Assembly: GCF_042650125.1 (NCBI RefSeq)
Contig: NZ_JBHSAP010000018.1
Coordinates: 248,001 to 312,000, forward strand
Origin: Salinithrix halophila
Lineage (GTDB): Bacteria; Bacillota; Bacilli; Thermoactinomycetales; DSM-45169
Direction of reading: 5' to 3'
DNA length: 64,000 nucleotides
Part shown: positions 48,646-57,094 of the stretch, one piece after another
Numbering within the stretch: position 1 is the first letter of the stretch
Layout of the letters: each line of letters opens with the position of its first letter
Translations under genes and position numbers: made by a program
Notes under the pieces: model-generated
Told to the model about the DNA's origin: nothing
Databases searched by the model: none
The model's input: the letters and a program-made list of their open reading frames with translations, nothing else

Positions 48646-50109
48646 TTATTTCATCCATGATTCATGCACTTCTTTCGCAACCCTGACCCCTGACTCGATA
48701 GCCCCCTGCATCCATACCCGGGTAGTAGAGGCATGTTCCCCAGCGAAGTGAACCCTTCCTTCCGGTGTGGCGATGGCATGAGATAATTCCGTTTCCTGCA
48801 TCGGTTTAAACATGGCAAATCCCCCGGCAGCGTAGGAGGACCGAGACCAGCTGTAAGAGATTCCTCTGCGGAATTTTTCATAGACCACCGGCCCGAAAAT
48901 GGACGCCATGTTACGTAAGGACAATTCCATGGCTTCTGGGTTATCCAAGGCATTCCAGAGAAGTGCGTCATCCCCCCAAGTGTAGCTGGCCATGACTGCG
49001 GCCGGGTTCCAGGGTTCGCTATTATGACTGGGGTAATAAGTAAACCGGATGGGTAAATCCGTGATCGTCCTTCCTCCCCTCGACCCGTTTTCTTCCCAGA
49101 ACCGATCTGCGAATTCAATTCCCACCTTGGAAGCCGGCGTGTAATGGAGTTCGCGGATCGCTTTTCGTTTTTCGTAGGAAAAGGCCGTAACTGGAACGAT
49201 ATCTACCATACGAAGGACGGAAAAGGGCAAGGTAACGATCAGTCGGTCTCCGCATAGTTGAAACGGCTGCCCCGTTTTCTGGTCCACACCCTGGACTGTA
49301 ACCTTGTCTCTTTCAGGGAGGATCACCGTCATTTTTCGTTCTAGCAAGAGGTTTTCTTTTAACTGAGGCAGGAATGATGCAGGCAGACGGTCGTTCCCTC
49401 CCGTGATCTCATAAAACTGAACCTCCGGATCGGTCAAGATCGTAATGAGACGGGCTACATCGATAAAAGAAAGCTCCATTATTCCGCTTGTATCCAGAAT
49501 CACCTTGATCATGTCGATCGCCCCTTGGGATAACGGAGCGCCAAAAGGAGGTTGGTGGAGGATTTGATCGACTGAGTAACGACTGAGAAATTGAATCATC
49601 GCGTGGGTATTGTTATGAAACCCTTCTATCAACTTCTTCATAAGGCTTCGAAACAACTGGGTCGCTGTTTCCCCTCTCTCTTTCGGAATGACCGGAAAGC
49701 CGAGGATAGAAGGGTCTTGTTGATAGGTTTTTAAGCGGGTCAAAACTCCGTTGACAGCAAGGATGTCGGAAGGCGTTTCATTGATAAATCGGTTGACGGG
49801 GAGACGGAATTTTCGGATATACTCCCATACTAAATAATGCGTATCCGGTATGCGCATCGCTCCCACTTCAAAGGTCAACCCCTCCGAAAAGGGGGAGCGC
49901 ATCGTGAACACTCTTCCTCCTACCCGATCAGAGGCTTCGAAGAGAATGACGTGATGACCGGCTTCCTTTAACAACGAGGCGGAGACCAACCCCGCCATTC
50001 CCGCCCCGGCGATCAAAATCGTCTGGGGGCAGGGAGTCGGAGGTAGTCCGTTTCGGATGATCTGAACCATCTCCGCTGGAGGCACTGGCGGAGGTGCGTA
50101 TAGGGACAT
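48646..50109 (-). CDS. Flavin-containing monoamine oxidase family protein
   Basis: A 487-residue FAD enzyme. The dinucleotide motif TILIAGAGMAGLVSASLLKE lies near residue 30, followed by HHVILFEASDRVGGRVFTMR and FEVGAMRIPDTHYLVWEYIR, the hallmarks of the L-amino-acid/monoamine oxidase group. The C-terminus has RVHFAGEHASTTRVWMQGAI and ESGVRVAKEV, the FAD-closing motif. YAAGGFAMFKP lies before it. No signal peptide is seen from the ATG at 50109, which follows GGAAGGAGGTGG. Substrate may be an amine or L-amino acid. The insertion element abuts its stop codon but leaves the frame intact. Confidence 0.92.
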   Translation of the reverse strand: MSLYAPPPVPPAEMVQIIRNGLPPTPCPQTILIAGAGMAGLVSASLLKEAGHHVILFEASDRVGGRVFTMRSPFSEGLTFEVGAMRIPDTHYLVWEYIRKFRLPVNRFINETPSDILAVNGVLTRLKTYQQDPSILGFPVIPKERGETATQLFRSLMKKLIEGFHNNTHAMIQFLSRYSVDQILHQPPFGAPLSQGAIDMIKVILDTSGIMELSFIDVARLITILTDPEVQFYEITGGNDRLPASFLPQLKENLLLERKMTVILPERDKVTVQGVDQKTGQPFQLCGDRLIVTLPFSVLRMVDIVPVTAFSYEKRKAIRELHYTPASKVGIEFADRFWEENGSRGGRTITDLPIRFTYYPSHNSEPWNPAAVMASYTWGDDALLWNALDNPEAMELSLRNMASIFGPVVYEKFRRGISYSWSRSSYAAGGFAMFKPMQETELSHAIATPEGRVHFAGEHASTTRVWMQGAIESGVRVAKEVHESWMK

Positions 50110-50200
50110 CTCCCACCTCCTTCCCGGCGGATACTTTTGGTTAGTGCCGCCTTTCATATCTTATTCTTGCGGGGCTGGTTTACAATCCATTTTTGTCATA

Positions 50201-51325
50201 TTAAAAGTCACGAGATTTATCCATTCTGGTCTCCTTTTTGCCGAAAAGCAAGGAAATCGCCAGTAAAACAGGTGGCATCCCGACGATTAATATGTAGAAC
50301 AGGACTCTCAGTATTTGGTCTAACATTTCTACCTCAAACTGATCTCTAGGCATAAATGAAACAGCATAACAGATCAGGGCGATCCAGGGCACCCATTTCC
50401 AGTGGGACTTCTGGTTCAGCAGGCGGGCCATTCCCAGTGATGCCACATAAAGATCCGAGCACGTGGAGGTAAACGCTAAAATGATCCAGAGAGTGAGGAA
50501 ATATAAGTCCGGTCGTTCCACCAACTGAAACCGAAAGGATTTCAGCATATAGATGACGGGAGAAGGGATCATCGTCATTTCTACCGGGCTGAATATCGTG
50601 AGTGCGGTCAGGGTGATAAACAGATAGACCAATATGGTGATCAGATTGGCAAGGGAAGCGGCTTTTAGTTTATCCCGGGCACTCCCTTCGGTGAAGGGAT
50701 AGATCACCATCATGATCTCAAATCCCATCAAGGCAAAAGTGCTCTCGTTTGCCCCTTTCAAGAGGTTGACCAGGCCAGCGATCTGTCCCAAAGGAAGAAT
50801 GTAATAGATGTTGACTTTTGTAAACGGATCGAAGAGGGCTAAAGTCGCAATGACGACTAAGAGCGCTGATAACCCTGAAACAAACGCGTAGAAACGACCA
50901 ATTTTTTTCAGGGGCGAGATCGTCAAGTAGATGGCGGTGGTCGCCATCAATCCGGTAATCACCCAGCGTGGTGTCTCATGGAGCATCCACGTTTGGATAA
51001 TCTGAAAAAAGAGGACTAGAACTACGATGACAACCATAGAGAAAAACAGGATATATCCGGAAATGAGGATCTTAGCCGGCCATTTTCCGATCAGGCGAGG
51101 CAAGATATCATATAGTGTCAGAGATGGAAAACGGCGATTCAACGACCACATGATTACGATCATCACTTGAACCCCTAGGCCTGCGAGCAGAACGGAAATC
51201 CAACCGTCTCCCTTAGCGTATTCCTGGACACTGTGAGGAAGCGTGAGGATCCCAAAACCAATCTGTGTCTGGAGGATGATGAACAGTAATTGCCCCCGGG
51301 TGATACGATTTTGATTTCCACCCAC
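50201..51325 (-). CDS. Spore germination protein, GerAB/GerBB type, second B subunit
   Basis: A 374-residue, 10-helix protein of the endospore germination permease family (APC superfamily), the germinant-binding B subunit in the spore inner membrane. ITRGQLLFIILQTQIGFGIL, TLPHSVQEYAKGDGWISVLL and LKGANESTFALMGFEIMMVI are family patterns, the last shared nearly word for word with the first B subunit at 52496. GTG start at 51325 has GGAGGAAGCA before it. It is last in the order gerA-gerB-gerC-gerB', an extra B subunit that could bind another germinant or pair with the same A and C proteins. Confidence 0.93.
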   Translation of the reverse strand: MGGNQNRITRGQLLFIILQTQIGFGILTLPHSVQEYAKGDGWISVLLAGLGVQVMIVIMWSLNRRFPSLTLYDILPRLIGKWPAKILISGYILFFSMVVIVVLVLFFQIIQTWMLHETPRWVITGLMATTAIYLTISPLKKIGRFYAFVSGLSALLVVIATLALFDPFTKVNIYYILPLGQIAGLVNLLKGANESTFALMGFEIMMVIYPFTEGSARDKLKAASLANLITILVYLFITLTALTIFSPVEMTMIPSPVIYMLKSFRFQLVERPDLYFLTLWIILAFTSTCSDLYVASLGMARLLNQKSHWKWVPWIALICYAVSFMPRDQFEVEMLDQILRVLFYILIVGMPPVLLAISLLFGKKETRMDKSRDF

Positions 51326-51347
51326 TGCTTCCTCCCTCCTTAAGGGT

Positions 51348-52499
51348 TCAATTCACAATCCCGTGTCCGATGATCCGGGCGGTTACTCGTGGGCGGATCG
51401 TAATTTTGGGATAGGTTTTAGTCCACCACTTCGCCCCTTGCCATTTCTCCGGATAGTGGGCCATAATGCGGCGACCGATACCAAAACCGTCAAAGCGGGA
51501 TCGCTTCATTTTCTTCACCACTTGGGTGGCTTGGTGGGTTAAGCTTTCAGAAACCTTTTTGTTCAACCGATCGATGATCGTCGGCTCGGTCAGTTTATCT
51601 TTCGGGTATTCGATAGCAGCTACATCCATATTCAGATTTACATTCGCCTGGATCGTTCCATCGGGACGGATTTGAACATCCAATGTCTGTTTCATTTTTC
51701 CGATGTCGATGGTGATATAGGAACCGACATCGGCGGCCTTACCGGGATCCACCTGCATAATCATTCGAGCGATTCGATTCTTTTTATCCGCCATCAACAG
51801 AAACAATCGCGATTCTTCCCGATTGAGGGTTCCAGTCATGTGACGACCGTGGAACATGGCGATCCCTTCCACCGACACATCTTTTTTATTGTTAATTCCC
51901 GCTGCTTGAAGATCCCCGGTTTCTTTTGTCAGGTAAGGAACCGCAAAATCCTGACCCGGATCGAACATCATCGGAGAGATGCTTTTGATATTGACCTGAG
52001 GAACGAGGGTGCTCGTCTCGGCGCTGGAGATCGTTTCATCGACAAATTGCCCGATCATGGTATCCCCCACTTTGTTTAGATCCAACAAATCCTCTGCTTT
52101 CCCTTTAACGACAGCAAAATGCGCATTGAGGGCACTTTTTGGATCCCGAAAAAAAATGTCTAAAATAGGATAGATATCTTCTCGGGCTAATTTTTCTCCT
52201 AGGACCAGGGTTCGGTTTTTGGAGGGATCAAACCGGTCGTTTAATCGGCGATCAGCGTTGTCCCGAGTTTCACGGGGGGTATGACCGGTACTCTTCAAAA
52301 TCACGTTGGTTAGTTCTTGCCCCCCCTCCGCAACCTTCGATTCACGAATAACTGCAGTGGTCAGCAGTTTGCCTTCTGGTGTTCGGTCTAATCCAGCCAA
52401 AACGACCAGACGGGCGTCTTTTAACAAGGTGATGTCCCAACAGCCGGTCTGGGATAGGAGCAAAAGAAGAGAGAAAATCAACAACAGTATCCGTTTCAT
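51348..52499 (-). CDS. Ger(x)C family spore germination lipoprotein
   Basis: A 383-residue lipoprotein, the C subunit of a Ger receptor on the outer face of the spore inner membrane. The signal peptide KRILLLIFSLLLLLSQTGC ends in a lipobox cysteine at about residue 20, and the mature protein opens WDITLLKDARLVVLAGLDRT. Family patterns include TGHTPRETRDNADRRLNDRF, LVLGEKLAREDIYPILDIFF, ARFAVVKG-like AHFAVVKGKAEDLL and VEGIAMFHGRHMTGTLNREE. ATG overlaps the end of the B-subunit gene by four bases. Confidence 0.94.
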   Translation of the reverse strand: MKRILLLIFSLLLLLSQTGCWDITLLKDARLVVLAGLDRTPEGKLLTTAVIRESKVAEGGQELTNVILKSTGHTPRETRDNADRRLNDRFDPSKNRTLVLGEKLAREDIYPILDIFFRDPKSALNAHFAVVKGKAEDLLDLNKVGDTMIGQFVDETISSAETSTLVPQVNIKSISPMMFDPGQDFAVPYLTKETGDLQAAGINNKKDVSVEGIAMFHGRHMTGTLNREESRLFLLMADKKNRIARMIMQVDPGKAADVGSYITIDIGKMKQTLDVQIRPDGTIQANVNLNMDVAAIEYPKDKLTEPTIIDRLNKKVSESLTHQATQVVKKMKRSRFDGFGIGRRIMAHYPEKWQGAKWWTKTYPKITIRPRVTARIIGHGIVN

Positions 52500-53611
52500 G
52501 CCACTCCCCCCCTCTCATCTTTTTTGCCGAGCAGATAAGAGAGAATCAGCAGTATGCAGGGAAGTCCCCCGATAAAAATATAGGACAAGATGTTAACGAC
52601 CTCATTAAACTTTTCTACTTCCAATTTACTGAAGGGAATAAAGGAAATCGCATAACCGAGCAATCCCGCCCAGAGTATCCACTTTCGGTGAACATGCTGA
52701 TTGAATAACCGGGTAAACCCCAGTGTGGCCGTATAGAGAAAGCTCACCATTGTAGTAAAGACGGATATGATCCAAAGAGTGAGGAAATACAAGTCCGGCC
52801 GTTCCACCAGCGGAAATTTAAAAGCTTTCAACATATAGATAATCGGTGAGGGAATCATGTCCAGTTCCACCGGGCTGAATACCAGAAGGGCGGTAAAGGT
52901 GATAAATACATAAATAAGAGTCGTCCCGAAATTGGCCAGGGAAGCCGCTTTTAATTTAGCGGCAGGGCTCCCCTCAACAAAAGGGTAAAGCACCAACATA
53001 GTTTCAAATCCCGTCATCGCGAAAGTGCTCTCGTTCGCCCCTTTTAAGAGCTTGATCGGACCGGCGATCTGCGCCAACGGAAAGATGTAATCGATGTTCG
53101 TCGATGTATAAGGATCAAAGTAAGTGAGTGTGGCGATCAGTACATGAATGGCCACGACTGCAGAAACAAACACGAACAGACGGGCGATCTGTCTCAAGTT
53201 GGAAATCCCCATGTAGACGGTGGCGACTATCATCAGACCGTTGATGATCCAGCGTGGCGTTTCCGGGAGCATCCAGGTGCGAATAATACCGAAGTAGAGG
53301 ATGAGGGCCATAGAGGAGAGAATCAAAAAAAACAGACTGTACCCCAAAATTAGGATTTTTCCCAGCCACTTCCCCGTCAGCCGGGGTAGAAACTCATAGA
53401 GAGATTGGGAAGGAAAACGTTTGTTCAAGGCCCAGATCAACAGAATCAGCAGTTGAGTTACCAATCCCGCGATCAGGACGGCTAGCCAGCTGTCTCCCTT
53501 CGCTTCTGCGTGAACACCATGCGGGAGGGATATAATCCCCGTGCCCACCTGAGTCTGAAGAACGATAAACATAAATTGTGTCGGGGAGATACTAATTTTC
53601 TTGCGGGTCAT
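52496..53611 (-). CDS. Spore germination protein, GerAB/GerBB type, first B subunit
   Basis: A 371-residue, 10-helix B subunit. ISPTQFMFIVLQTQVGTGII, SLPHGVHAEAKGDSWLAVLI, GANESTFAMTGFETMLVLYP and FSPVELDMIPSPIIYMLKAF are family patterns. It overlaps the A-subunit gene by 20 bases and the C-subunit gene by four, so A, B and C are tightly coupled. It is close to the second B subunit in sequence, which points to a duplication within the operon followed by divergence. Confidence 0.94.
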   Translation of the reverse strand: MTRKKISISPTQFMFIVLQTQVGTGIISLPHGVHAEAKGDSWLAVLIAGLVTQLLILLIWALNKRFPSQSLYEFLPRLTGKWLGKILILGYSLFFLILSSMALILYFGIIRTWMLPETPRWIINGLMIVATVYMGISNLRQIARLFVFVSAVVAIHVLIATLTYFDPYTSTNIDYIFPLAQIAGPIKLLKGANESTFAMTGFETMLVLYPFVEGSPAAKLKAASLANFGTTLIYVFITFTALLVFSPVELDMIPSPIIYMLKAFKFPLVERPDLYFLTLWIISVFTTMVSFLYTATLGFTRLFNQHVHRKWILWAGLLGYAISFIPFSKLEVEKFNEVVNILSYIFIGGLPCILLILSYLLGKKDERGGVA

Positions 53612-55136
53612 CTCGCTTCCAGCCCCTTGAATGACGTTCTTTGTTCCATTGTTGTGGCTTGGCGTCTGCCGGTCGTTCGTTTAGTTTCCACAAAGGCAGA
53701 CGAACAATCATATCTTTCATATCTTTCAGCCGCAAGGGAATGGCCGGGGCAAAAAAAGGTGTCCCGAAAGATTCCAACCGGGTTAGGTGAATCAAGAGCA
53801 ACAGTGCCCCGAACATCATTCCCAGAAAGCCGAACAGGGAGGCCAACGCCATCATGGGAAAGCGAAGAATTCGAACCGAGGCGCCCATCTCGTTGGAGGG
53901 AACCACAAAGGAGGCGATAGCGGTCAACGCCACGACGATCACCATCGTATTGGATACCAATCCCGCTCGAACTGCCGATTCCCCGATCACCAAACCGCCG
54001 ACGATCCCGATGGTTTGCCCGATGGGAGCAGGCAAACGAATCCCGCCTTCCCGGATCAACTCAACGGTAAGCTCCAAGAGGAGCGCTTCCAATATGGGCG
54101 GAAAAGGAACAATCTCCACACTGCTCTTCATGGGGAACACGAGTTCGGAAGGGATCACTTCATAGTGAAAAGAGACGATCGAAATGTAAAACGAAGGCAG
54201 AAAAATGGCGAGGAAAAAGCTGATAAACCGGATCAGGCGAAAAAACGATCCGATAAAGGGTCTCATGTTGTAATCGTCGATCGACTGATAAAAAGCGGTA
54301 AATGTGATCGGAACAATCAAAGCCGTGGGGGTTCCTTCCATCAAGATGGCCACCCGGCCTTCCATGAGGTTTCCGATTACCCGATCGGGCCGCTCGGTGT
54401 TTAACATCTGCGGAAAGGGTGAGTAGCTGCTCCCCTCTAGGTACTCTTGTACATAACCCGACGATAAAATGGAATCGGCCCGGATGAATTGCAGCCGTCG
54501 TTCCACCTCTTCCACGATCTCAGAACTTGCTAAATCGTGCATATATACCAGGGCCAGCTTGGCTTTATTTTTTTTTCCCACTGTTAAATAGCGAACCATC
54601 AGCTGCTGATTATCTATCCGTTTGCGAACCAAGTGGAGATTGACCAACAAGTTCTCCACAAATCCCTCATGGGAGCCTCGCAGTACCTTTTCATGGTCCG
54701 GTTCGGCGACCGCTCGTCGGTAGACGGCATGAGCTTGAGCGACATAACATTCCTTTAACCCTTCAAAGAAGAGAATGATATGACCGTGAATCAATTGTTC
54801 AATGGCAGGATCCAGCTCCTCCTCTGTCTCCACTTGCGGAGAAGTGAGCACCTCCTCTAAAGGCTTTTCTCCTTCACTTAGGGACATCGGTTTGAGTATT
54901 CCGTCCTGGATTTTTTCGAAGGCCGTCATTGTGTTCAGATAGACTAACACACCGTCGCGCCCATGATAGGAGAGCTCGCGGGTTTTCAGATCCTGGGTGT
55001 GAAACAGGGATTTCCTTATATAGGCTAAATTGTCTGAGACAGAAGGAGAAACCATCTGCACCTCTTCATGACCTTCTGTGCCCGGATGGTTCTGAGAACG
55101 AGGGTGGCTGCGAAAGATTTTTTTGAAAAAGCCCAT
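53592..55136 (-). CDS. Spore germination protein, GerA type A subunit
   Basis: A 514-residue receptor A subunit. A cytoplasmic N-terminal part of about 280 residues (NLAYIRKSLFHTQDLKTREL, QEYLEGSSYSPFPQMLNTER, MEGRVAILMEGTPTALIVPI) is followed by four or five membrane helices with PFIGSFFRLIRFISFFLAIF, EALLLELTVELIREGGIRLP and GQTIGIVGGLVIGESAVRAG, all family signatures. The ATG at 55136 has GGAGAG 8 bases before it; 55151 is an alternative start. First gene of the gerA-gerB-gerC-gerB' operon. Family expression is in the forespore under SigG; I could not make out a clear SigG promoter. Confidence 0.95.
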   Translation of the reverse strand: MGFFKKIFRSHPRSQNHPGTEGHEEVQMVSPSVSDNLAYIRKSLFHTQDLKTRELSYHGRDGVLVYLNTMTAFEKIQDGILKPMSLSEGEKPLEEVLTSPQVETEEELDPAIEQLIHGHIILFFEGLKECYVAQAHAVYRRAVAEPDHEKVLRGSHEGFVENLLVNLHLVRKRIDNQQLMVRYLTVGKKNKAKLALVYMHDLASSEIVEEVERRLQFIRADSILSSGYVQEYLEGSSYSPFPQMLNTERPDRVIGNLMEGRVAILMEGTPTALIVPITFTAFYQSIDDYNMRPFIGSFFRLIRFISFFLAIFLPSFYISIVSFHYEVIPSELVFPMKSSVEIVPFPPILEALLLELTVELIREGGIRLPAPIGQTIGIVGGLVIGESAVRAGLVSNTMVIVVALTAIASFVVPSNEMGASVRILRFPMMALASLFGFLGMMFGALLLLIHLTRLESFGTPFFAPAIPLRLKDMKDMIVRLPLWKLNERPADAKPQQWNKERHSRGWKRDDPQEN

Positions 55137-55212
55137 GGTATTTCTCTCCATTTCATTATGGCTACCTCTTACGTTGTCCCTCGCTAAGAAACTTTATCCA
55201 TTTCGATGCCAT

Positions 55213-55257
55213 CCCCCCTAACTTCCGATAATGGTACCGTATCGGAAGTCAGGGGGG
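55213..55257. repeat. 18-bp inverted repeat between gerA and the XerS-like gene
   Basis: Left arm 55213-55230 (CCCCCCTA then ACTTCCGATA) pairs with right arm 55240-55257 (TATCGGAAGT then CAGGGGGG) with one mismatch, around ATGGTACCG. It lies between divergent genes, so it is not an ordinary terminator. The inner ACTTCCGATA/TATCGGAAGT arms have the size of recombinase-binding arms and contain TTCCGA. Confidence 0.75.
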
Positions 55258-55325
55258 TGGTCTTTTCCTAGCTGGCGTGATATATCTATTAGTACCGTTA
55301 CAAAAGTCTCGAAGGAGTGAAACCC

Positions 55326-56408
55326 TTGTCAGAGATCTTCTCCCGGCGTCTGCCGGAGAGCATCAATCGGATTATTCTTAGGTTTCCCGAGGATGTGCAA
55401 GAATTTTTCCTTGAGATGATCAGTGCTGATCGTTCCAAACAGACGATTGCCAACTACGCCTATGATTTTTCTCTCTTTTTCGACTATCTCGAATCCAAAG
55501 GAGTGGCCCTGGAAGACGTCGATCCCAAAGTGCTGAAACGATTCTTCCGGCATATTGAAAACGGCTACGAACGGACCGTCCATGTGAAAATCCACAAGAA
55601 AGATCCTGTCACGGGTGAGATTCAGGAACATTGGACAGAACGGAAACACTACCGGGAAAACTCTCGGGCCGGTAAACAACGAAAGCGAGCCTCGATCCGT
55701 TCTCTCTTTCGCTACCTGGTCAAAACCCATTTCCTGGCTCGCGACCCGATGGAAGAATACGAAGATGCCAGCCTGCGGGCCAGGAACCTTAAAAAAATGC
55801 CCGTCTTTCTGACCCAAGAAGAGGCGATGCGGCTCATCCAGGCTGTGAGTCAGTATTACGAAAAGCAGAAACGGAGGCGCCACCGTTGGTATGAAGAGCG
55901 GGACCGGGCAATGATTCTCCTTTTCCTGAACACCGGCATGAGGGTCTCAGAGCTCGTAGGACTCAATCTCAACAGCATCCAGAGCGACCGCGACTCCCTG
56001 CACATCATTGTTCTTGGCAAGGGCGGCAAAGAACGGATGCTGAAACTGAACCGCACCGCCGCCGAAGGACTGCAAGCCTACCTTTCTCAAAGACCGCGGG
56101 AACATGTGCCGGCAGAACACCAGCACGCCCTCTTTCTCAACAAAAATCGCACCCGGATGAGCCGCAAAGGGGTAGGGGAAATCCTCCGTAAATATGTACG
56201 GGAGGCCAATCTCCCTCCTAAAGCGGCCAGCATCTCCCCCCACAAGCTGCGCCATACCTTGGCCACCCTCCTCCTATCCAACGGGGAGAACTTGCGGGTC
56301 GTTCAGGAAATCTTAGGACATTCCAGTATTCAAACCACGCAGATCTATACCCATGTCATCAACTCGGAAAAAGACGGTGCTCTCGACCGTTTGAATGAGT
56401 TGATGTGA
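55326..56408 (+). CDS. XerS-like tyrosine recombinase
   Basis: About 360 residues. SKQTIANYAYDFSLFFDYLE in the N-terminal domain, and QYYEKQKRRRHRWYEERDRA before the first catalytic arginine (MRVSELVGLNL), resemble XerS, the single chromosome-dimer resolvase of streptococci, rather than XerC/XerD of 295 residues. Catalytic residues: Arg in TGMRVSEL, Lys in VLGKGGKERML, HKLRH and LGHSSIQTTQIYTH with the tyrosine nucleophile. A basic insert (VTGEIQEHWTERKHYRENSR) lies at about residues 95-115. The TTG at 55326 is preceded by AAGGAG at 8 bases; the GTG at 55317 touches it. A dyad that may be its site lies 70 bases upstream, as difSL does next to xerS. Confidence 0.85.
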   Translation: MSEIFSRRLPESINRIILRFPEDVQEFFLEMISADRSKQTIANYAYDFSLFFDYLESKGVALEDVDPKVLKRFFRHIENGYERTVHVKIHKKDPVTGEIQEHWTERKHYRENSRAGKQRKRASIRSLFRYLVKTHFLARDPMEEYEDASLRARNLKKMPVFLTQEEAMRLIQAVSQYYEKQKRRRHRWYEERDRAMILLFLNTGMRVSELVGLNLNSIQSDRDSLHIIVLGKGGKERMLKLNRTAAEGLQAYLSQRPREHVPAEHQHALFLNKNRTRMSRKGVGEILRKYVREANLPPKAASISPHKLRHTLATLLLSNGENLRVVQEILGHSSIQTTQIYTHVINSEKDGALDRLNELM

Positions 56409-56487
56409 AAAGGAGGGTTTACCCCTCGGAATGACTTCTTCGGAAATGGTATCATGATAGAGACATCTCCTTGAGAAGGAGGATTCC

Positions 56488-56760
56488 ATGCAACGGAAAC
56501 ACCTGATCGTTCACGGTCGTGTTCAGGGAGTCGGCTTCCGATTTCATACGCAACAGGCGGCTAGTCGCTTAGGAATCGTCGGTTGGGTCAAAAACAACCC
56601 AAACGGTACTGTAGAGATCGACGCCCAAGGAGAAAAAGACGCCATCCGAAAATTCCTGGAAGCCGTTCGTAAAGGCAGTCCTTTTTCTCGGGTAGAACGG
56701 GTGGATGTGAAAAATAGGGAGCCTTCTATGAACCGAAGAGCCTTCGATGTGAAATATTGA
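56488..56760 (+). CDS. acyP: Acylphosphatase
   Basis: A 90-residue enzyme that hydrolyses acyl phosphates such as 1,3-bisphosphoglycerate. VHGRVQGVGFRFHTQQAASR holds the phosphate-binding loop and catalytic arginine; GWVKNNPNGTVEIDAQGEKD holds the catalytic asparagine. GAAGGAGG precedes the ATG. A small terminator follows the stop. Confidence 0.94.
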   Translation: MQRKHLIVHGRVQGVGFRFHTQQAASRLGIVGWVKNNPNGTVEIDAQGEKDAIRKFLEAVRKGSPFSRVERVDVKNREPSMNRRAFDVKY

Positions 56761-56768
56761 TTTCTGCT

Positions 56769-56792
56769 ACCGGAGATACCTCCGGTTTTTTC
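56769..56792 (+). terminator. Terminator after acyP
   Basis: ACCGGAG (56769-56775) pairs with CTCCGGT (56780-56786), followed by TTTTTTC. Confidence 0.8.
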
Positions 56793-57094
56793 TTGTTAAA
56801 AAGTTTTAAAATGGAAATTGATAGGGCTACCACGAAAAAAACACCCTTAATAAACGGGGTTTACAGAGCTGAAAATGATAGTGGAAAGGTATTCTATCGT
56901 AAATCACTTAAAAATGCCTCATACCCCCTTCTATTTGCGATAGGAGTGTCCGGAAGATTTTGGCCTGTTTTCCGGGTTCCCAGACGGCGATTTGATGACA
57001 CTTTCTCTGTTTCTTTCACAGACGGGGGTGGTTGTGGTAATAATAAAAAGGGAGATTATTTATAGTTGTTCTAAATAGTGAAAGGTGTGTCCTC
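56793..57094. other. Gene-free leader of the haem operon
   Basis: About 300 bases with no supported gene. The right end, 57040-57090, is AT-rich and should contain the hemE promoter; TTGTGG-N16-GATTAT near 57030-57060 is the best candidate but weak. No operator dyad stands out. Confidence 0.35.

Noticed and set aside
55213..55257. Intrinsic terminator call for the large dyad
   Set aside because: The flanking genes are divergent, so no transcript needs ending here, and no T-run follows either arm directly.
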